A stretch of 64,000 nucleotides of DNA from Paenibacillus sp. PCH8 (GTDB lineage: Bacteria; Bacillota; Bacilli; Paenibacillales; Paenibacillaceae): positions 917,718 through 981,717 of the forward strand of contig NZ_PKQK01000003.1 of the NCBI RefSeq assembly GCF_002968835.1, in the 5' to 3' direction. The notes under the pieces are model-generated. The model was given only the letters and a program-made list of their open reading frames with translations. It did no database searches and was not told where the DNA came from. Positions 1-8,549 of the stretch are shown in pieces. The translations under genes were made by a program, and so were the position numbers. Position 1 is the stretch's first letter. Each line of letters begins with the position of its first letter.

Positions 1-294
1 GAAACACAATATGGCTAGCGCCGTTCCTATCGTTGCCGCACCCATTAACCAATGTAGCTGCGCTGCAAAGTGTGGATTGCTTCCGCGCGTTGCGGTATCC
101 ACCAGATTACCTACCATCGGCCCCTGAGCCATATTAGAGGTTCGAGAAACCAAGAGCAAGATACCTGCCAGTGAAATCGCCAGCGCGATTCTGCGGGTGC
201 GTAATCCACCAAGGCGGAGCGCATACGATAGGCTGTCTGCCGCATGAATCAGCATGGTAAACAACATTGGAATAGCAAGGCTTAGACTAAACAT
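1..294 (-). CDS. amj: Amj/YdaH-like lipid II flippase family protein (DUF2837), partial
   Basis: N-terminal 98 codons of an integral membrane protein running off the left edge. Translation gives a hydrophobic start followed by HAADSLSYALRLGGLRTRR, then a second membrane stretch and LLVSRTSNMAQGPMVGNLVD. The pattern of His-x3-(S/T)-L-(A/S)-YA-RL-G and SR-SN-x2-(Q)-GP matches the Amj/YdaH family as I know it. In Bacillus subtilis Amj is an alternative lipid II flippase that backs up MurJ in peptidoglycan synthesis. AAGGAG at 305-310 lies 10 nt before the ATG and fixes the start. The family assignment is from memory of motifs; the C-terminal two thirds are not visible, so completeness cannot be judged. 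Confidence 0.75.
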   Translation of the reverse strand, partial: MFSLSLAIPMLFTMLIHAADSLSYALRLGGLRTRRIALAISLAGILLLVSRTSNMAQGPMVGNLVDTATRGSNPHFAAQLHWLMGAATIGTALAILCF

Positions 295-546
295 TATGTA
301 TGTTCTCCTTTATCTTCCTGTTATTGAACTATTTATGTATGTCATCGGATTATACGCCTTATGTTCGGTAAAGTATAGAAAAAGGATGGTATGAGAAGAA
401 GCGTTCACTCCATAATCACTACTAATCCGAGCATGTCCTTGTTGAGTCCACTTTAAATGGGATGAACCTATACGCCACTTTGTCGTTTATCCCTCTCCTC
501 ACAGGGTAATATACAACTAATCCATTATTGTACAGGAGGAATTCAT

Positions 547-1017
547 ATGCCTTGGAACAAACAGGATTATCCCGTATCCATGAAAAACCTGGAGCCGCGT
601 GTCCGACATAAAGCGATTGAAATCGCGAATGCTCTGCTCAACGACGGGTACGAGGAGGGACGTGCAATCGCCATTGCGACGGCTAAAGCCGAAGAGTGGG
701 ATGAGAATCATCCTTCGCCGGAAGGTTCAAAACAAGAATCCGAATCTTCTTCCAAAAATTCCAACCGTAAACAGTCATCTTCTACGGAGCGTCGTCATTC
801 CGAGCCAGTGTCATCATCCAAAAGTCACGATAACATCCATGTGGTACCTACGGACTCCGGTTGGGGCATTAAGGAAGAGGGTGAGTCCACCTACCTGTCT
901 ACATTTGATACCAAAGCAGAAGCTGTGGGTGCAGCCAAAGAACTCAGCAGCAAACAGCGAATTCGAGCCATTATTCATAATCAGGATGGTCAGATTGCCT
1001 CTTCAATCAAGCCCTGA
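547..1017 (+). CDS. YdaT-like stress protein with C-terminal DUF2188-type domain
   Basis: 156 residues. The N-terminal part (about 1-55) begins MPWNKQDYPVSMKNLEPRVR and continues with helical KAIEIANALLNDGYEEGRAI, resembling the small YdaT-type general stress proteins of Bacillus. A Ser/Lys/Asn-rich linker follows (about 56-100). Residues about 100-156 hold a small alpha/beta unit with HVVPTDSGWGIKEEGE, typical of DUF2188, where a conserved Trp and a Gly-Trp-x-(V/I) core occur. The ribosome site AGGAGG at 536-541 sits 5 nt before the ATG. It is a monocistronic gene ending at the shared terminator near 1112. Molecular function is unknown; the stress link is inferred from the B. subtilis relative. 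Confidence 0.7.
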   Translation: MPWNKQDYPVSMKNLEPRVRHKAIEIANALLNDGYEEGRAIAIATAKAEEWDENHPSPEGSKQESESSSKNSNRKQSSSTERRHSEPVSSSKSHDNIHVVPTDSGWGIKEEGESTYLSTFDTKAEAVGAAKELSSKQRIRAIIHNQDGQIASSIKP

Positions 1018-1111
1018 ATGAATCGGATGACATCGGAAAACGGCTGTATTCACAGTTCGCTGTCATTCCACAGTTCAGCGAATATAAAATCATTCCATGA
1101 GTAAAAACAAT

Positions 1112-1153
1112 AAAATCCCTTTTGCTGCTGAAGAGCAGACAAAGGGGATTTTA
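1112..1153. terminator. Bidirectional rho-independent terminator
   Basis: The arms TAAAATCCCTTT and AAAGGGGATTTTA flank a short loop that contains a second small stem. The A/T-rich ends serve as U-tracts in both directions. It lies between the convergent YdaT-like gene and the YitT-like gene. Confidence 0.8.
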
Positions 1154-1220
1154 TTTGAACTTTAACGATCAAGACCTTGAATATGATTCATACAGGTTAT
1201 GGTTGTTCTGAAACGTATGG

Positions 1221-1955
1221 TCAATGGGTTACCCCTCTAGCCACCGTAGTCCGTTGTGAAACAGCAGCAGCGTTAACTGCCTTGGCTGCAACCGATGGCA
1301 TCGGCAATTTCACAGCTGAAGTCGTAACCACGGTTCCGCGAGCAGGAACACTAACGACGTACGTAATGACTTTGCTGGCGATCCATACGGCCAGAATCGT
1401 ATATAAAGTTTCTTTTACCGGAAGAAAGAAAAGCGACAATCCCAATACAAAAGCATCGCTGACAAAGAAAACCGTTCCCAGCTTCCATCCCTTCCAGCGG
1501 CTAACCAGCACGGCGAGAATATCGTCTCCGCCTGTCGCTCCGCCGAATCGAAGCACGATCCCAGCGCCTACCCCTGTCAATACACCGGATAGAATTGCCG
1601 GAATCCACAGATTTCCGTTGAACGACAGTACCAGTGTGGAGTATCGTTCAAAACCGTCATAGAATAGGGAAAATGCACCGACGCCAAGCAATGCCTGAAT
1701 CATGAATTTCCAGCCTTTGAGGAACCAGGCCAGGATCATGACCGGAATGTCGAGTAGCAACATACCGATGGCAGGTGATAAGCCTGTTGCGTATTTTCCG
1801 AGCAGGGCCAAACCGACAAATCCGCCCTCCGATAAATGATTCTGAAAGTTAATGTGATAATAAGCAAAAGCTAAAATAAATGTACCGAGTAGCATAATGG
1901 CGAACTTGATCGCCTCTGTTTTAACGTGTTGTAAGGTTAACGATGTTCTCTTCAT
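1221..1955 (-). CDS. YitT/DUF161-family membrane protein, short form
   Basis: 244 residues with five to six hydrophobic segments in the first 180 positions. FYDGF and the glycine-rich LRFGGATGGDDILA segment are hallmarks of the YitT (DUF161) family of Firmicutes. Most YitT proteins are about 280 residues and end in a cytosolic DUF2179 domain. Here that domain is missing and the tail after about residue 190 is a short Ala/Val/Thr-rich sequence, so this is the short variant or one with a replaced C-terminus. GAGGGAAC precedes the ATG. Transport substrate is unknown for the family. It is convergent with the upstream stress gene and stands alone. Confidence 0.85.
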   Translation of the reverse strand: MKRTSLTLQHVKTEAIKFAIMLLGTFILAFAYYHINFQNHLSEGGFVGLALLGKYATGLSPAIGMLLLDIPVMILAWFLKGWKFMIQALLGVGAFSLFYDGFERYSTLVLSFNGNLWIPAILSGVLTGVGAGIVLRFGGATGGDDILAVLVSRWKGWKLGTVFFVSDAFVLGLSLFFLPVKETLYTILAVWIASKVITYVVSVPARGTVVTTSAVKLPMPSVAAKAVNAAAVSQRTTVARGVTH

Positions 1956-2768
1956 TCAGGTTCCCTCGCAATTTGTAGGTTGGTTTTTTAGACCGACCAT
2001 ACCCTGCAAAAGGTAAGCCTGGAAGAAATCATCGTGTACGTCCTTCGAATATTCATTCCAATCCCCTCTTTCGCAGAGTCAGCCGTTTTTTTGAACCGGT
2101 TGGTGTACTCTACAAGGGGCGCTATGTGTATGAGAGATCGTAACGTTTCCAGATTGTCCTTGGGGAGATTGTCCTTCGGGAACTCATGGTATCCTGATCC
2201 TTTCTGTGTGTTTTAGTTAGCTGTGCTTAGTTAAACTGAAAATTAACAATAATGCAGACAGACGCTTGAGCATTTACCCTGTACACTCACCACTTCGATT
2301 GCTGTACCCTCTTTCAATCGCTGTGTACATTGTAAGTCCTCATATAGCAGTTGCACATTCATTCAATTTAAACACCATAGCTAACTTGCTTGTTCTTCTA
2401 TTATATAACACCAACGTAACTGGGTCTAAACAGCAGACCCCTCAAAAACAGGCATAAAGCAGCCTCTGGACTGCTCCAGCAGTCGTGCTGGCACACCAGG
2501 ATAAGCAATGCTTGCTAATGGTGCAACCTGCTCCTTTATTCTATGACTAAAGCTTCCAAAAATAACTGTCAGTCACCCAACTGTGACAAATCGGGGCCTT
2601 TTTTTATTTTCCTGCGCTTTTTAAAGGAATCATTTTCCTTTCGCACATACACTATAGCAAACATAATTGGCTTCATTTTTGTCCAGTTCAGACGTTTCCA
2701 GACTTACTCTGCTGTTTATGGTATAATATAACAATTGAATCCCACTACCGTTTAAGCGAGGCGGATTG
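1956..2768. other. Intergenic region with a cluster of hairpins
   Basis: No convincing reading frame in 813 nt; the three short open frames have no ribosome sites and poor composition. The part at about 2420-2540 is hairpin-rich. GGGTCT/AGACCC pair at 2422-2427 and 2435-2440, and CCAGCA/TGCTGG pair at 2476-2481 and 2486-2491 around a 4-nt loop. AAGCA/TGCTT follows at about 2502-2513. None ends in a good U-tract on either strand, so this may be a structured RNA or a degenerate repeat rather than a terminator. Confidence 0.4.
2719..2727 (+). promoter_or_regulatory. Extended -10 promoter of the TIR-like operon
   Basis: TGGTATAAT is a consensus extended -10 element about 42 nt upstream of the TIR-like gene start. 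No strong -35 is visible, which is usual for extended -10 promoters. Confidence 0.55.
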
Positions 2769-3806
2769 ATGAAAACGTTAAAGCCAAGAGTCTTTATTGG
2801 CTGCTCGCTGGAAGCGAAGCCGATTGCAGCCGCAGTACACGAAAACTTACGTTTTTCAGCCGAAGTTACCCCTTGGTACTCCGGAGTTTTTAATCCAAGC
2901 AGCTATACGATGGACGACCTGGAAGTAGAAGTCCGTACAACAGACTTTGCCATTTTTATTTTTCATCCGGATGATATATCCAAAATTCGCGGGAAGTACT
3001 ATGCCTCTGTCCGTGATAATACAATGCTGGAAATGGGTCTATTTATGGGCCGTCTGGGACGAAAGCGTATTTTTTTCATTCTTCCTGAAGATATTACGGA
3101 CATTAAGGATGCTGCCAAAGTCGAAGGATTGCGGATGCCCACCGATCTGCTGGGACTAAATCCGCTCGTGTATGAGATTCGTTCTGACGGAAAGTGGGCG
3201 CCAGCCGTCTCGGTGGCATGTTCCAAAATTGCAGACAGTATTGAGGAACAAGGACGCTGGAGTGATCCAGAATTGGAGAATATTATTGAGAAGCACAAAC
3301 GTACTGAGGGAGAAGCAAGGTTACAACTGCTCAAGTTGCTACGGTTCTTTAGGGAATTGCTGCGTACCCGCAAAGCAGATGCCAAGATGCTGGATCGAAT
3401 GAGCGATGCCTTGCGTACCGCCTTTGTCTCTCATCCTCCATTCGCTGTACGTGGCACAGCCATATACCGGACAGATGACAGTGGTTATATTGAGCAATTA
3501 TGTGGTAATGTTGGAGAACCAGGGAGAAAATATGACCTGTCCGCTAACGACGATAAACAACCGGATGATCCCAAGCGCATCCTGGTGATCGATTCTTACC
3601 GGGAGAACAAGATCAAGATCAACCTGTATGATGATTACCTTGAGAAAGAGTATCTGCTATGCTATCCTGTAGGCAAGAGGTATGTAATCACCGTTCACAT
3701 TATTGGACATATTGAAGCGGATGAGGCGGTATTTCAGCAGATTGACTTACAGAATCGTCAACTGTTCAACGCCATCAACGATTTGTTAGGAGGCGAACCG
3801 GAATGA
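2769..3806 (+). CDS. TIR-like (CAP12/Pycsar-type) predicted nucleotidase with C-terminal GAF-like domain
   Basis: 345 residues. Residues about 6-140 form a TIR-like domain of the PF10137 type: strand PRVFIGCSLEAKPIA, a TPWYSGVF segment, TDFAIFIFHPDD, then VRDNTMLEMGLFMGRLGRKR with a Glu in the position of the catalytic Glu of TIR NADases, then RMPTDLLGLN. Residues about 165-225 are basic and helical. Residues about 225-340 look like a GAF sensor fold (RGTAIYRTDDSGYIEQL, later YLLCYPVGKRYVITVHIIG). PF10137 domains are known as NAD-degrading effectors in CBASS and Pycsar antiphage systems. Here no cyclase gene is adjacent, so the GAF-like half may sense the signal directly; that is inference. 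ATG 2769 is chosen over TTG 2766 because of AGGCGG 5 nt upstream. It overlaps the next gene by 4 nt. Confidence 0.7.
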   Translation: MKTLKPRVFIGCSLEAKPIAAAVHENLRFSAEVTPWYSGVFNPSSYTMDDLEVEVRTTDFAIFIFHPDDISKIRGKYYASVRDNTMLEMGLFMGRLGRKRIFFILPEDITDIKDAAKVEGLRMPTDLLGLNPLVYEIRSDGKWAPAVSVACSKIADSIEEQGRWSDPELENIIEKHKRTEGEARLQLLKLLRFFRELLRTRKADAKMLDRMSDALRTAFVSHPPFAVRGTAIYRTDDSGYIEQLCGNVGEPGRKYDLSANDDKQPDDPKRILVIDSYRENKIKINLYDDYLEKEYLLCYPVGKRYVITVHIIGHIEADEAVFQQIDLQNRQLFNAINDLLGGEPE

Positions 3807-4036
3807 AACCGGAAACTAAAAAAATAAGCAAGCGCTGGGGCAGCGAAAAAAAGGTACGCCTCAGTTCTTCGCCCGAATCATCACGACCGGTTCCGGAACC
3901 CAAGGAAGAAGATCGTTTCCACAAGCCGGCCGTACCGCTAACGACCATTGGGCCCTCCCTAAAGGGCAAAGAAAGACCTTATAAGGTCATCCTTGAAAAA
4001 GAGGCGTTCTACGAAAAGCCTCAATATCTCGCTTAA
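3803..4036 (+). CDS. Small basic hypothetical protein, partner of the TIR-like gene
   Basis: 77 residues, rich in Lys, Pro, Ser and Arg, with no hydrophobic segment and no recognised fold; probably largely disordered. Its ATG overlaps the stop of the TIR-like gene (ATGA), which implies translational coupling and a shared mRNA. A strong terminator follows at 4086. The tight coupling suggests a helper, inhibitor or targeting partner of the TIR-like protein, but nothing in the sequence shows which. I do not recognise the family. Confidence 0.6.
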   Translation: MKPETKKISKRWGSEKKVRLSSSPESSRPVPEPKEEDRFHKPAVPLTTIGPSLKGKERPYKVILEKEAFYEKPQYLA

Positions 4037-4085
4037 TTTCTGCACCTATCATCAAACCTGCCGCTGAATCGGCAGTATTGCATAG

Positions 4086-4115
4086 GCCCCGCCGCCCAAG
4101 GCAGGGGCTTTTTTG
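4086..4115 (+). terminator. Rho-independent terminator of the TIR-like operon
   Basis: GGCCCCGCC and GGCAGGGGC form a GC-rich stem with a short loop and one bulge, followed by TTTTTT. It ends the two-gene operon. Confidence 0.85.
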
Positions 4116-4315
4116 TTGCTCATTTTCGTCAAAATAAAACTGCATTGAATAAGGCTCATTTGGTTTATGGCCTTAGGTTTCCTGCAAAACCCATAAATTA
4201 TACCTAATTTTGGAGTGGGCTTGTCCTGATTGTTGCTTTCAGTAAATTAAAGAAGACGAAGAATGATCGTAATGGCTCACTTTTTCTTCACTACTGCTAT
4301 TCCAAGCATACAATA

Positions 4316-4329
4316 AGAACATGTGTTCT
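4316..4329. promoter_or_regulatory. LexA/SOS-box-like perfect palindrome without an obvious target gene
   Basis: AGAACATGTGTTCT is a perfect 14-nt palindrome with the GAAC-N4-GTTC core of Gram-positive LexA sites. TACAAT at 4309-4314 just upstream could be a -10, with TTCACT at 4287 as a weak -35. The 390-nt gap downstream of the TIR operon holds no good gene; only a 15-codon frame (ATG at about 4380, AGGAAA upstream) follows on the plus strand. Role unproven. Confidence 0.45.
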
Positions 4330-4430
4330 GTAAATAGTAGAACATAGTTTTTTTCAAAATTATTTTTAGGAAACTATATTTATGACCTATAAGAAGTTCG
4401 ATAGAGTTGAATTTTTTTCTACAAAATAAA

Positions 4431-4459
4431 ACAGGCAACGCATACCTCGCGCTGCCTGT
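4431..4459 (-). terminator. Terminator of the SLH-protein gene
   Basis: On the minus strand ACAGGCAGCGC pairs with GCGTTGCCTGT and is followed by a T-rich run. It lies about 50 nt after the stop of the SLH protein. Confidence 0.8.
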
Positions 4460-4506
4460 CTCATCAGTAATATCCAAATCATTCGTGCGTATGAACTGTC
4501 GCCCGT

Positions 4507-7500
4507 CTAGATCAGACCGGACTGTTGAAGCAATCTGCGTATAATCACAGCTGTTTCTGCTCGAGTAATCGATTGATTCGGAGCAATGGTATCTTTACCA
4601 CGTCCGGACACCAGTCCGGTGGAGATGCTGGATGCTACTGCTTCTTTCGCCCAACTCGCTACCTGCTCAGCGTCTGCGTAATCAGACCATTGCTGAACGT
4701 TCCCGGCAGATACAGCTGCTTCCATTCCAGTCACTGCCATAGCTCGTGCAATGAGCGCCATCGCTTCCTGACGAGTAATCTGTGTCTGTGGACGGAATGT
4801 TCCATCTTCATATCCATCGATTAGACCATAGCTGGACGCTGTGTTCACAGCACTCGCGTACCACTCGCTTCCGCTCACGTCATTGAAGGAGTTAACCTGT
4901 TCTCCAAGTTTTAATCCTAATCCACGTACCAGTATGGCAGCGAACTCTGCGCGTGTAACTCCACGGTTCGGTTCAAAGGTAGTGTCCGTGATGCCCTCGA
5001 TAACCATACGTGAACCCATATCATTCACTTCTGTCTCGGCCCAGTGTTGGGCAACATCGGTGAACGTATGCGGGTGCCAGATAACGGCATACACACTGTT
5101 GGTCAAGCTGTTAATCTGTGCCTGATATACCCCATTGACCTGTGTAATTTTTGTAGGTACATGTCGTACAATTCCTTCTGCATCCACGACAACACCTGTG
5201 GTGATCTGGTTAGGATCAACGTTAGCTGGTAATGCAATTGTACGTGATACATAGCTATTGAACTTATCCACGCTCACGGATTTGCCATTGAAGGTGGCTG
5301 TTACTTTAAAATCAACTGGTGCTCCCAGAAGAGTATATCCATTTTGCTGAGCTGCTGACTGTGCTGTCTGTATCACTGCTTCTGTCGGCTGTGAAATTTC
5401 AATTTGCAGTTTGATGTTCTCCAAGGAATTGTCAGAATTCATACCCAGTTGCTGCGCGAGCTGCTCAATATTAACCTGTTGTGCAGGCAACGTGTAAGAG
5501 GCAATATCCGTTTGAAGCACTAGTACGGCTTGTTTATCAGCCATGAGTTTGACGGTCTGCCCCGTCAGTTCACCTACGATCTGATCTCCTGGGCTGTTGC
5601 CTTTCACGGGAATCGTGACAATGGCGTTGTTCCCCTCGGTTTGAAGTTTCTGTGCAATGAGAGCTGCGTCTACTGTAAGCGTTACAACTTTTCGCCCGTT
5701 CACTTCAGTAGTAGTTAAGCTTCCAGCGTTCTCAGCTTTACCGTTCACGAGTACCTGAGCACCTGTAGTTGGCGGAGTTAAGACGGGAGTAGTCACTGGT
5801 GTAACTGCACTACTTCCACCAGAACTGGAACCCCCAGAGTTGCCAGATCCTCCACCGGAGTTTCCATTGCCACCCGATCCGCCTGAACTATCACTATTGC
5901 GCTTGATGTTGAGCGTATATGTTTTTTTGCTTACTCCATCCAATGCAGTCACTTCAATCGTAATTGTATTCATACCACTGACTAACTGCACGACTGTACT
6001 ATTACCATTCACACCATTAATTTTCACTGTGGTTCCAGTTTGATCCGGTTTAACGCTAATTTCAGTCGTGCTAACGGAGCTACTGACCGTTGCTTCATAG
6101 ATCTCTACATCTGGATTGAATGTCGGAGATAATGTGATCGAAGGTAGAGCTATTTCACTCAACTTGGCATTGGTGATGTCAATTCGATTGATATTAAGTT
6201 TATAGTCGTTACTAGTGCCGTCTTCCGCCTGAACATTAATGTTTACCAGGTTTGAGCCGTATACTAGATCCGTAACTGTGTAAGTGTATATACCATCCGT
6301 CACGGTTTCACCTGTAGCACCTGTTACGTGTACAACTTGTCCTTCATTTGCTTTACCTAGAGAGAAGTCTACACTTGTCACGTCAGATTCAACATCAACG
6401 CGATAATCAAGCTCATCTACAGAGAAATCCGGTGTCAGCTGTCCTGAACTTACCGTAAGTGTGGAGAGTGTTGCTGTCGATGACTTCCATTTCGCATAAA
6501 GCGTAATATTCTGCGTCAGACTCGTATTGAAGTCAAAAGCTTGCAGCAGTTGGCTATCCTGATACCAGCCCGAGAATGTGTAACCTGCTTTCTCCGGAGC
6601 GTCAGGATTCACTGCCGAGCTATTGTAGTTCACCTTTTGATTGTCAATCTCGGTTCCGCCATTCGATTCAAAACTAATATTTACATACAGTGGTTGCCAC
6701 TGTGCATAGAGCGTAACATCACTATCGTTCATGGAGAATGTATCTGCTGCGCTGTAGCTGGTTCCGCTGCCATCTGCTGCTGTATTCCATCCCGTGAACT
6801 GATGATCTTCCCATTCCAGTTCTCCAGTGTTGTCTAGCACAGTTACTGTTGTATCTTTTTGATACTTGTTGTTGTCGATGGGAACAATTCCTGTGTTCCC
6901 GCCATTGGCGTTGTAAGTCACTGAATGTTCTGTAGAGAGTGTCATGACAGTCAGCTTGTAATTTTTATTTCCGTCCGCATAAGCAACGTAGGGATTTCCG
7001 TTTGGACCAAAAGCAAGCGAAGTGTCGTTTATTTGACCTGCAGAGAACGGTTTACCACCAACCACAGTCCATTGACTTCCGTCAAGCTTCATCATTACAC
7101 CCTGCGGTTCCATACTAAAATTAACAAGATTTTTAAAAGCTGTATACGGAATACCTTGAGGGTCAAAAGCAAGTGACATACTATTTAGCCTTCCTGATGA
7201 GAATCCCTCATTCCCTACCACTTTCCACTGGCTGCCATTCAATTTCATTACGGTTGCTTTAAAAACTTTCGAACCATCTTCAAAAGCAACATAAGGCACA
7301 TTATTCGGACCAAATGCAAGTGAAAGATAAGATGCCGAGTCTGCTGTAAATGCTGCATTCCCTACATTTTTCCATGAACCATCTGCAAACTTCATTACAG
7401 TTGCTTTTCTACTCGTTGAATCTGTATATGCGAGATGAAGAATTCCCGCATTATCAAACACTATTGGAGATAATCCAGAAGCATTATTTGTTGTAAATCC

Positions 7501-8091
7501 GACTGGGCCAACATTTTCCCACTGATTTCCATTCAATCTTTTCACTGTAATCTTATTACTCACAGATTGATCACGGTACCCGACATAAGGAATATTATCA
7601 GGACTAAGTGCAATTGATACATAAACCGCTGCCGCAGCTGAAAAACCAGCACTACCTACAATCTCCCATTGTTCTCCGTTAAATTTCATAACTGTTGCCT
7701 TACTTCCATTATCACCATCCTGATAAGCCACGTATGGAGTATTATGGGAATCAAATGCGAGCGATGATCTGTTATGTATCACGCCAGTAGAGAAACCGGC
7801 AGGCCCCACGGATTGCCATGCTCCAGAAACGTATTTTAGAACCGTTGCTTTTCCGCCATTGTTTCCATCCTTAAATACGGTGTACGGTGTACCTTCCCGA
7901 TCAAAAACCAACGTAATATTCTCCGTCTGCCCTGATGTAAATCCGGCTCCGCCCACGTCTACCCATGTTCCACTTGCCGCATAAGCACGATCTACGCCCA
8001 ACGTCTGAAATCCTGGAAATCCTCCAAAAGTTAAAGCAGTCACGATTAGCATCGTTATCACTTTTCTTAATCGCAGTAATCGTTTATTCAT
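4507..8091 (-). CDS. Secreted S-layer-anchored protein: seven-repeat propeller, InlB repeats, cadherin-like domains, three SLH domains
   Basis: About 1194 residues. A signal peptide ends near residue 37 (DRAYA). Residues about 40-375 contain seven ~47-residue repeats, each starting W-x2-VG-x3-F and ending in (A/V)TVMK-like strands with PYVAY/DG turns, as expected for a seven-bladed beta-propeller. Two Listeria-Bacteroides (InlB B) repeats follow (FTGWNTAADGSGTSY, YTFSGWYQD), then two cadherin-like beta-sandwich units and a Gly/Ser-rich linker. After a further beta-rich domain come three SLH domains (HTFTDVAQHWAE, NDVSGSEWYASAV, WSDYADAEQVASW) that bind secondary cell-wall polymer. The fourth possible start (ATG 8091) is preferred: GGAAGG lies about 10 nt upstream of it but only 2 nt from the first ATG at 8100. 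The propeller suggests carbohydrate or protein binding at the cell surface; no catalytic motif is seen. Confidence 0.85.
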   Translation of the reverse strand: MNKRLLRLRKVITMLIVTALTFGGFPGFQTLGVDRAYAASGTWVDVGGAGFTSGQTENITLVFDREGTPYTVFKDGNNGGKATVLKYVSGAWQSVGPAGFSTGVIHNRSSLAFDSHNTPYVAYQDGDNGSKATVMKFNGEQWEIVGSAGFSAAAAVYVSIALSPDNIPYVGYRDQSVSNKITVKRLNGNQWENVGPVGFTTNNASGLSPIVFDNAGILHLAYTDSTSRKATVMKFADGSWKNVGNAAFTADSASYLSLAFGPNNVPYVAFEDGSKVFKATVMKLNGSQWKVVGNEGFSSGRLNSMSLAFDPQGIPYTAFKNLVNFSMEPQGVMMKLDGSQWTVVGGKPFSAGQINDTSLAFGPNGNPYVAYADGNKNYKLTVMTLSTEHSVTYNANGGNTGIVPIDNNKYQKDTTVTVLDNTGELEWEDHQFTGWNTAADGSGTSYSAADTFSMNDSDVTLYAQWQPLYVNISFESNGGTEIDNQKVNYNSSAVNPDAPEKAGYTFSGWYQDSQLLQAFDFNTSLTQNITLYAKWKSSTATLSTLTVSSGQLTPDFSVDELDYRVDVESDVTSVDFSLGKANEGQVVHVTGATGETVTDGIYTYTVTDLVYGSNLVNINVQAEDGTSNDYKLNINRIDITNAKLSEIALPSITLSPTFNPDVEIYEATVSSSVSTTEISVKPDQTGTTVKINGVNGNSTVVQLVSGMNTITIEVTALDGVSKKTYTLNIKRNSDSSGGSGGNGNSGGGSGNSGGSSSGGSSAVTPVTTPVLTPPTTGAQVLVNGKAENAGSLTTTEVNGRKVVTLTVDAALIAQKLQTEGNNAIVTIPVKGNSPGDQIVGELTGQTVKLMADKQAVLVLQTDIASYTLPAQQVNIEQLAQQLGMNSDNSLENIKLQIEISQPTEAVIQTAQSAAQQNGYTLLGAPVDFKVTATFNGKSVSVDKFNSYVSRTIALPANVDPNQITTGVVVDAEGIVRHVPTKITQVNGVYQAQINSLTNSVYAVIWHPHTFTDVAQHWAETEVNDMGSRMVIEGITDTTFEPNRGVTRAEFAAILVRGLGLKLGEQVNSFNDVSGSEWYASAVNTASSYGLIDGYEDGTFRPQTQITRQEAMALIARAMAVTGMEAAVSAGNVQQWSDYADAEQVASWAKEAVASSISTGLVSGRGKDTIAPNQSITRAETAVIIRRLLQQSGLI

Positions 8092-8100
8092 CACCATCAT

Positions 8101-8495
8101 CCTTCCGTTCGTCCTATTTAAATGCGATACTCTGTTTCATCCAGCTCGATCCCCGTCTCAACCTGCACATCTACTTGAGAGCTACTCCACTACGTTGGTC
8201 GTATTTTCATCCAACGCACACTTGTTGAATATGTATTTTTAAATATTAGTACTCCTTTCGATGTGTTTTGAAATTTTACAGATATTATAACGATTTACTA
8301 TAAACAAACTCTAAACAACTTCTAAACATGGTGAGTAAATTCTCCTTTCATGTTCTGTACTTCTACAATATGGAATTGCGTATATCCCTTATCCCATAAG
8401 GGTTTCAAGTGATTTAAACTGCTTTAAGAAAGAATGTAAATATTTTCAGGTTGAAACCTGCATGACTCAGGATTATGCTGACTATAATATAAACA
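8101..8495. other. Divergent intergenic region
   Basis: AT-rich control region between the leftward SLH gene and the rightward LexA-box gene. A perfect hairpin CCCTTAT-CCC-ATAAGGG at 8386-8402 has no U-tract, so it is more likely an operator or RNA element than a terminator. TATAAT at 8483-8488 is the probable -10 of the rightward gene. No gene is seen. Confidence 0.4.
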
Positions 8496-8509
8496 GGAAC
8501 ATTTGTTCC
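8496..8509. promoter_or_regulatory. LexA/SOS-box-like operator
   Basis: GGAACATTTGTTCC carries the GAAC-N4-GTTC core expected of Bacillus-type LexA sites. It lies 8 nt downstream of TATAAT (8483-8488), where a repressor would block initiation, and 40 nt before the ATG of the next gene. Confidence 0.65.
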
Positions 8510-8549
8510 TTAATTAGAACGATATATTTATGGCTAAGGAAGTGAACAT

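Noticed and set aside
1177..1662. 161-codon plus-strand frame
   Set aside because: Antisense to the YitT-like gene; low-complexity shadow without ribosome site.
4277..4477. 66-codon minus-strand frame over the LexA-like palindrome
   Set aside because: No ribosome site, and it runs across the terminator of the SLH gene.
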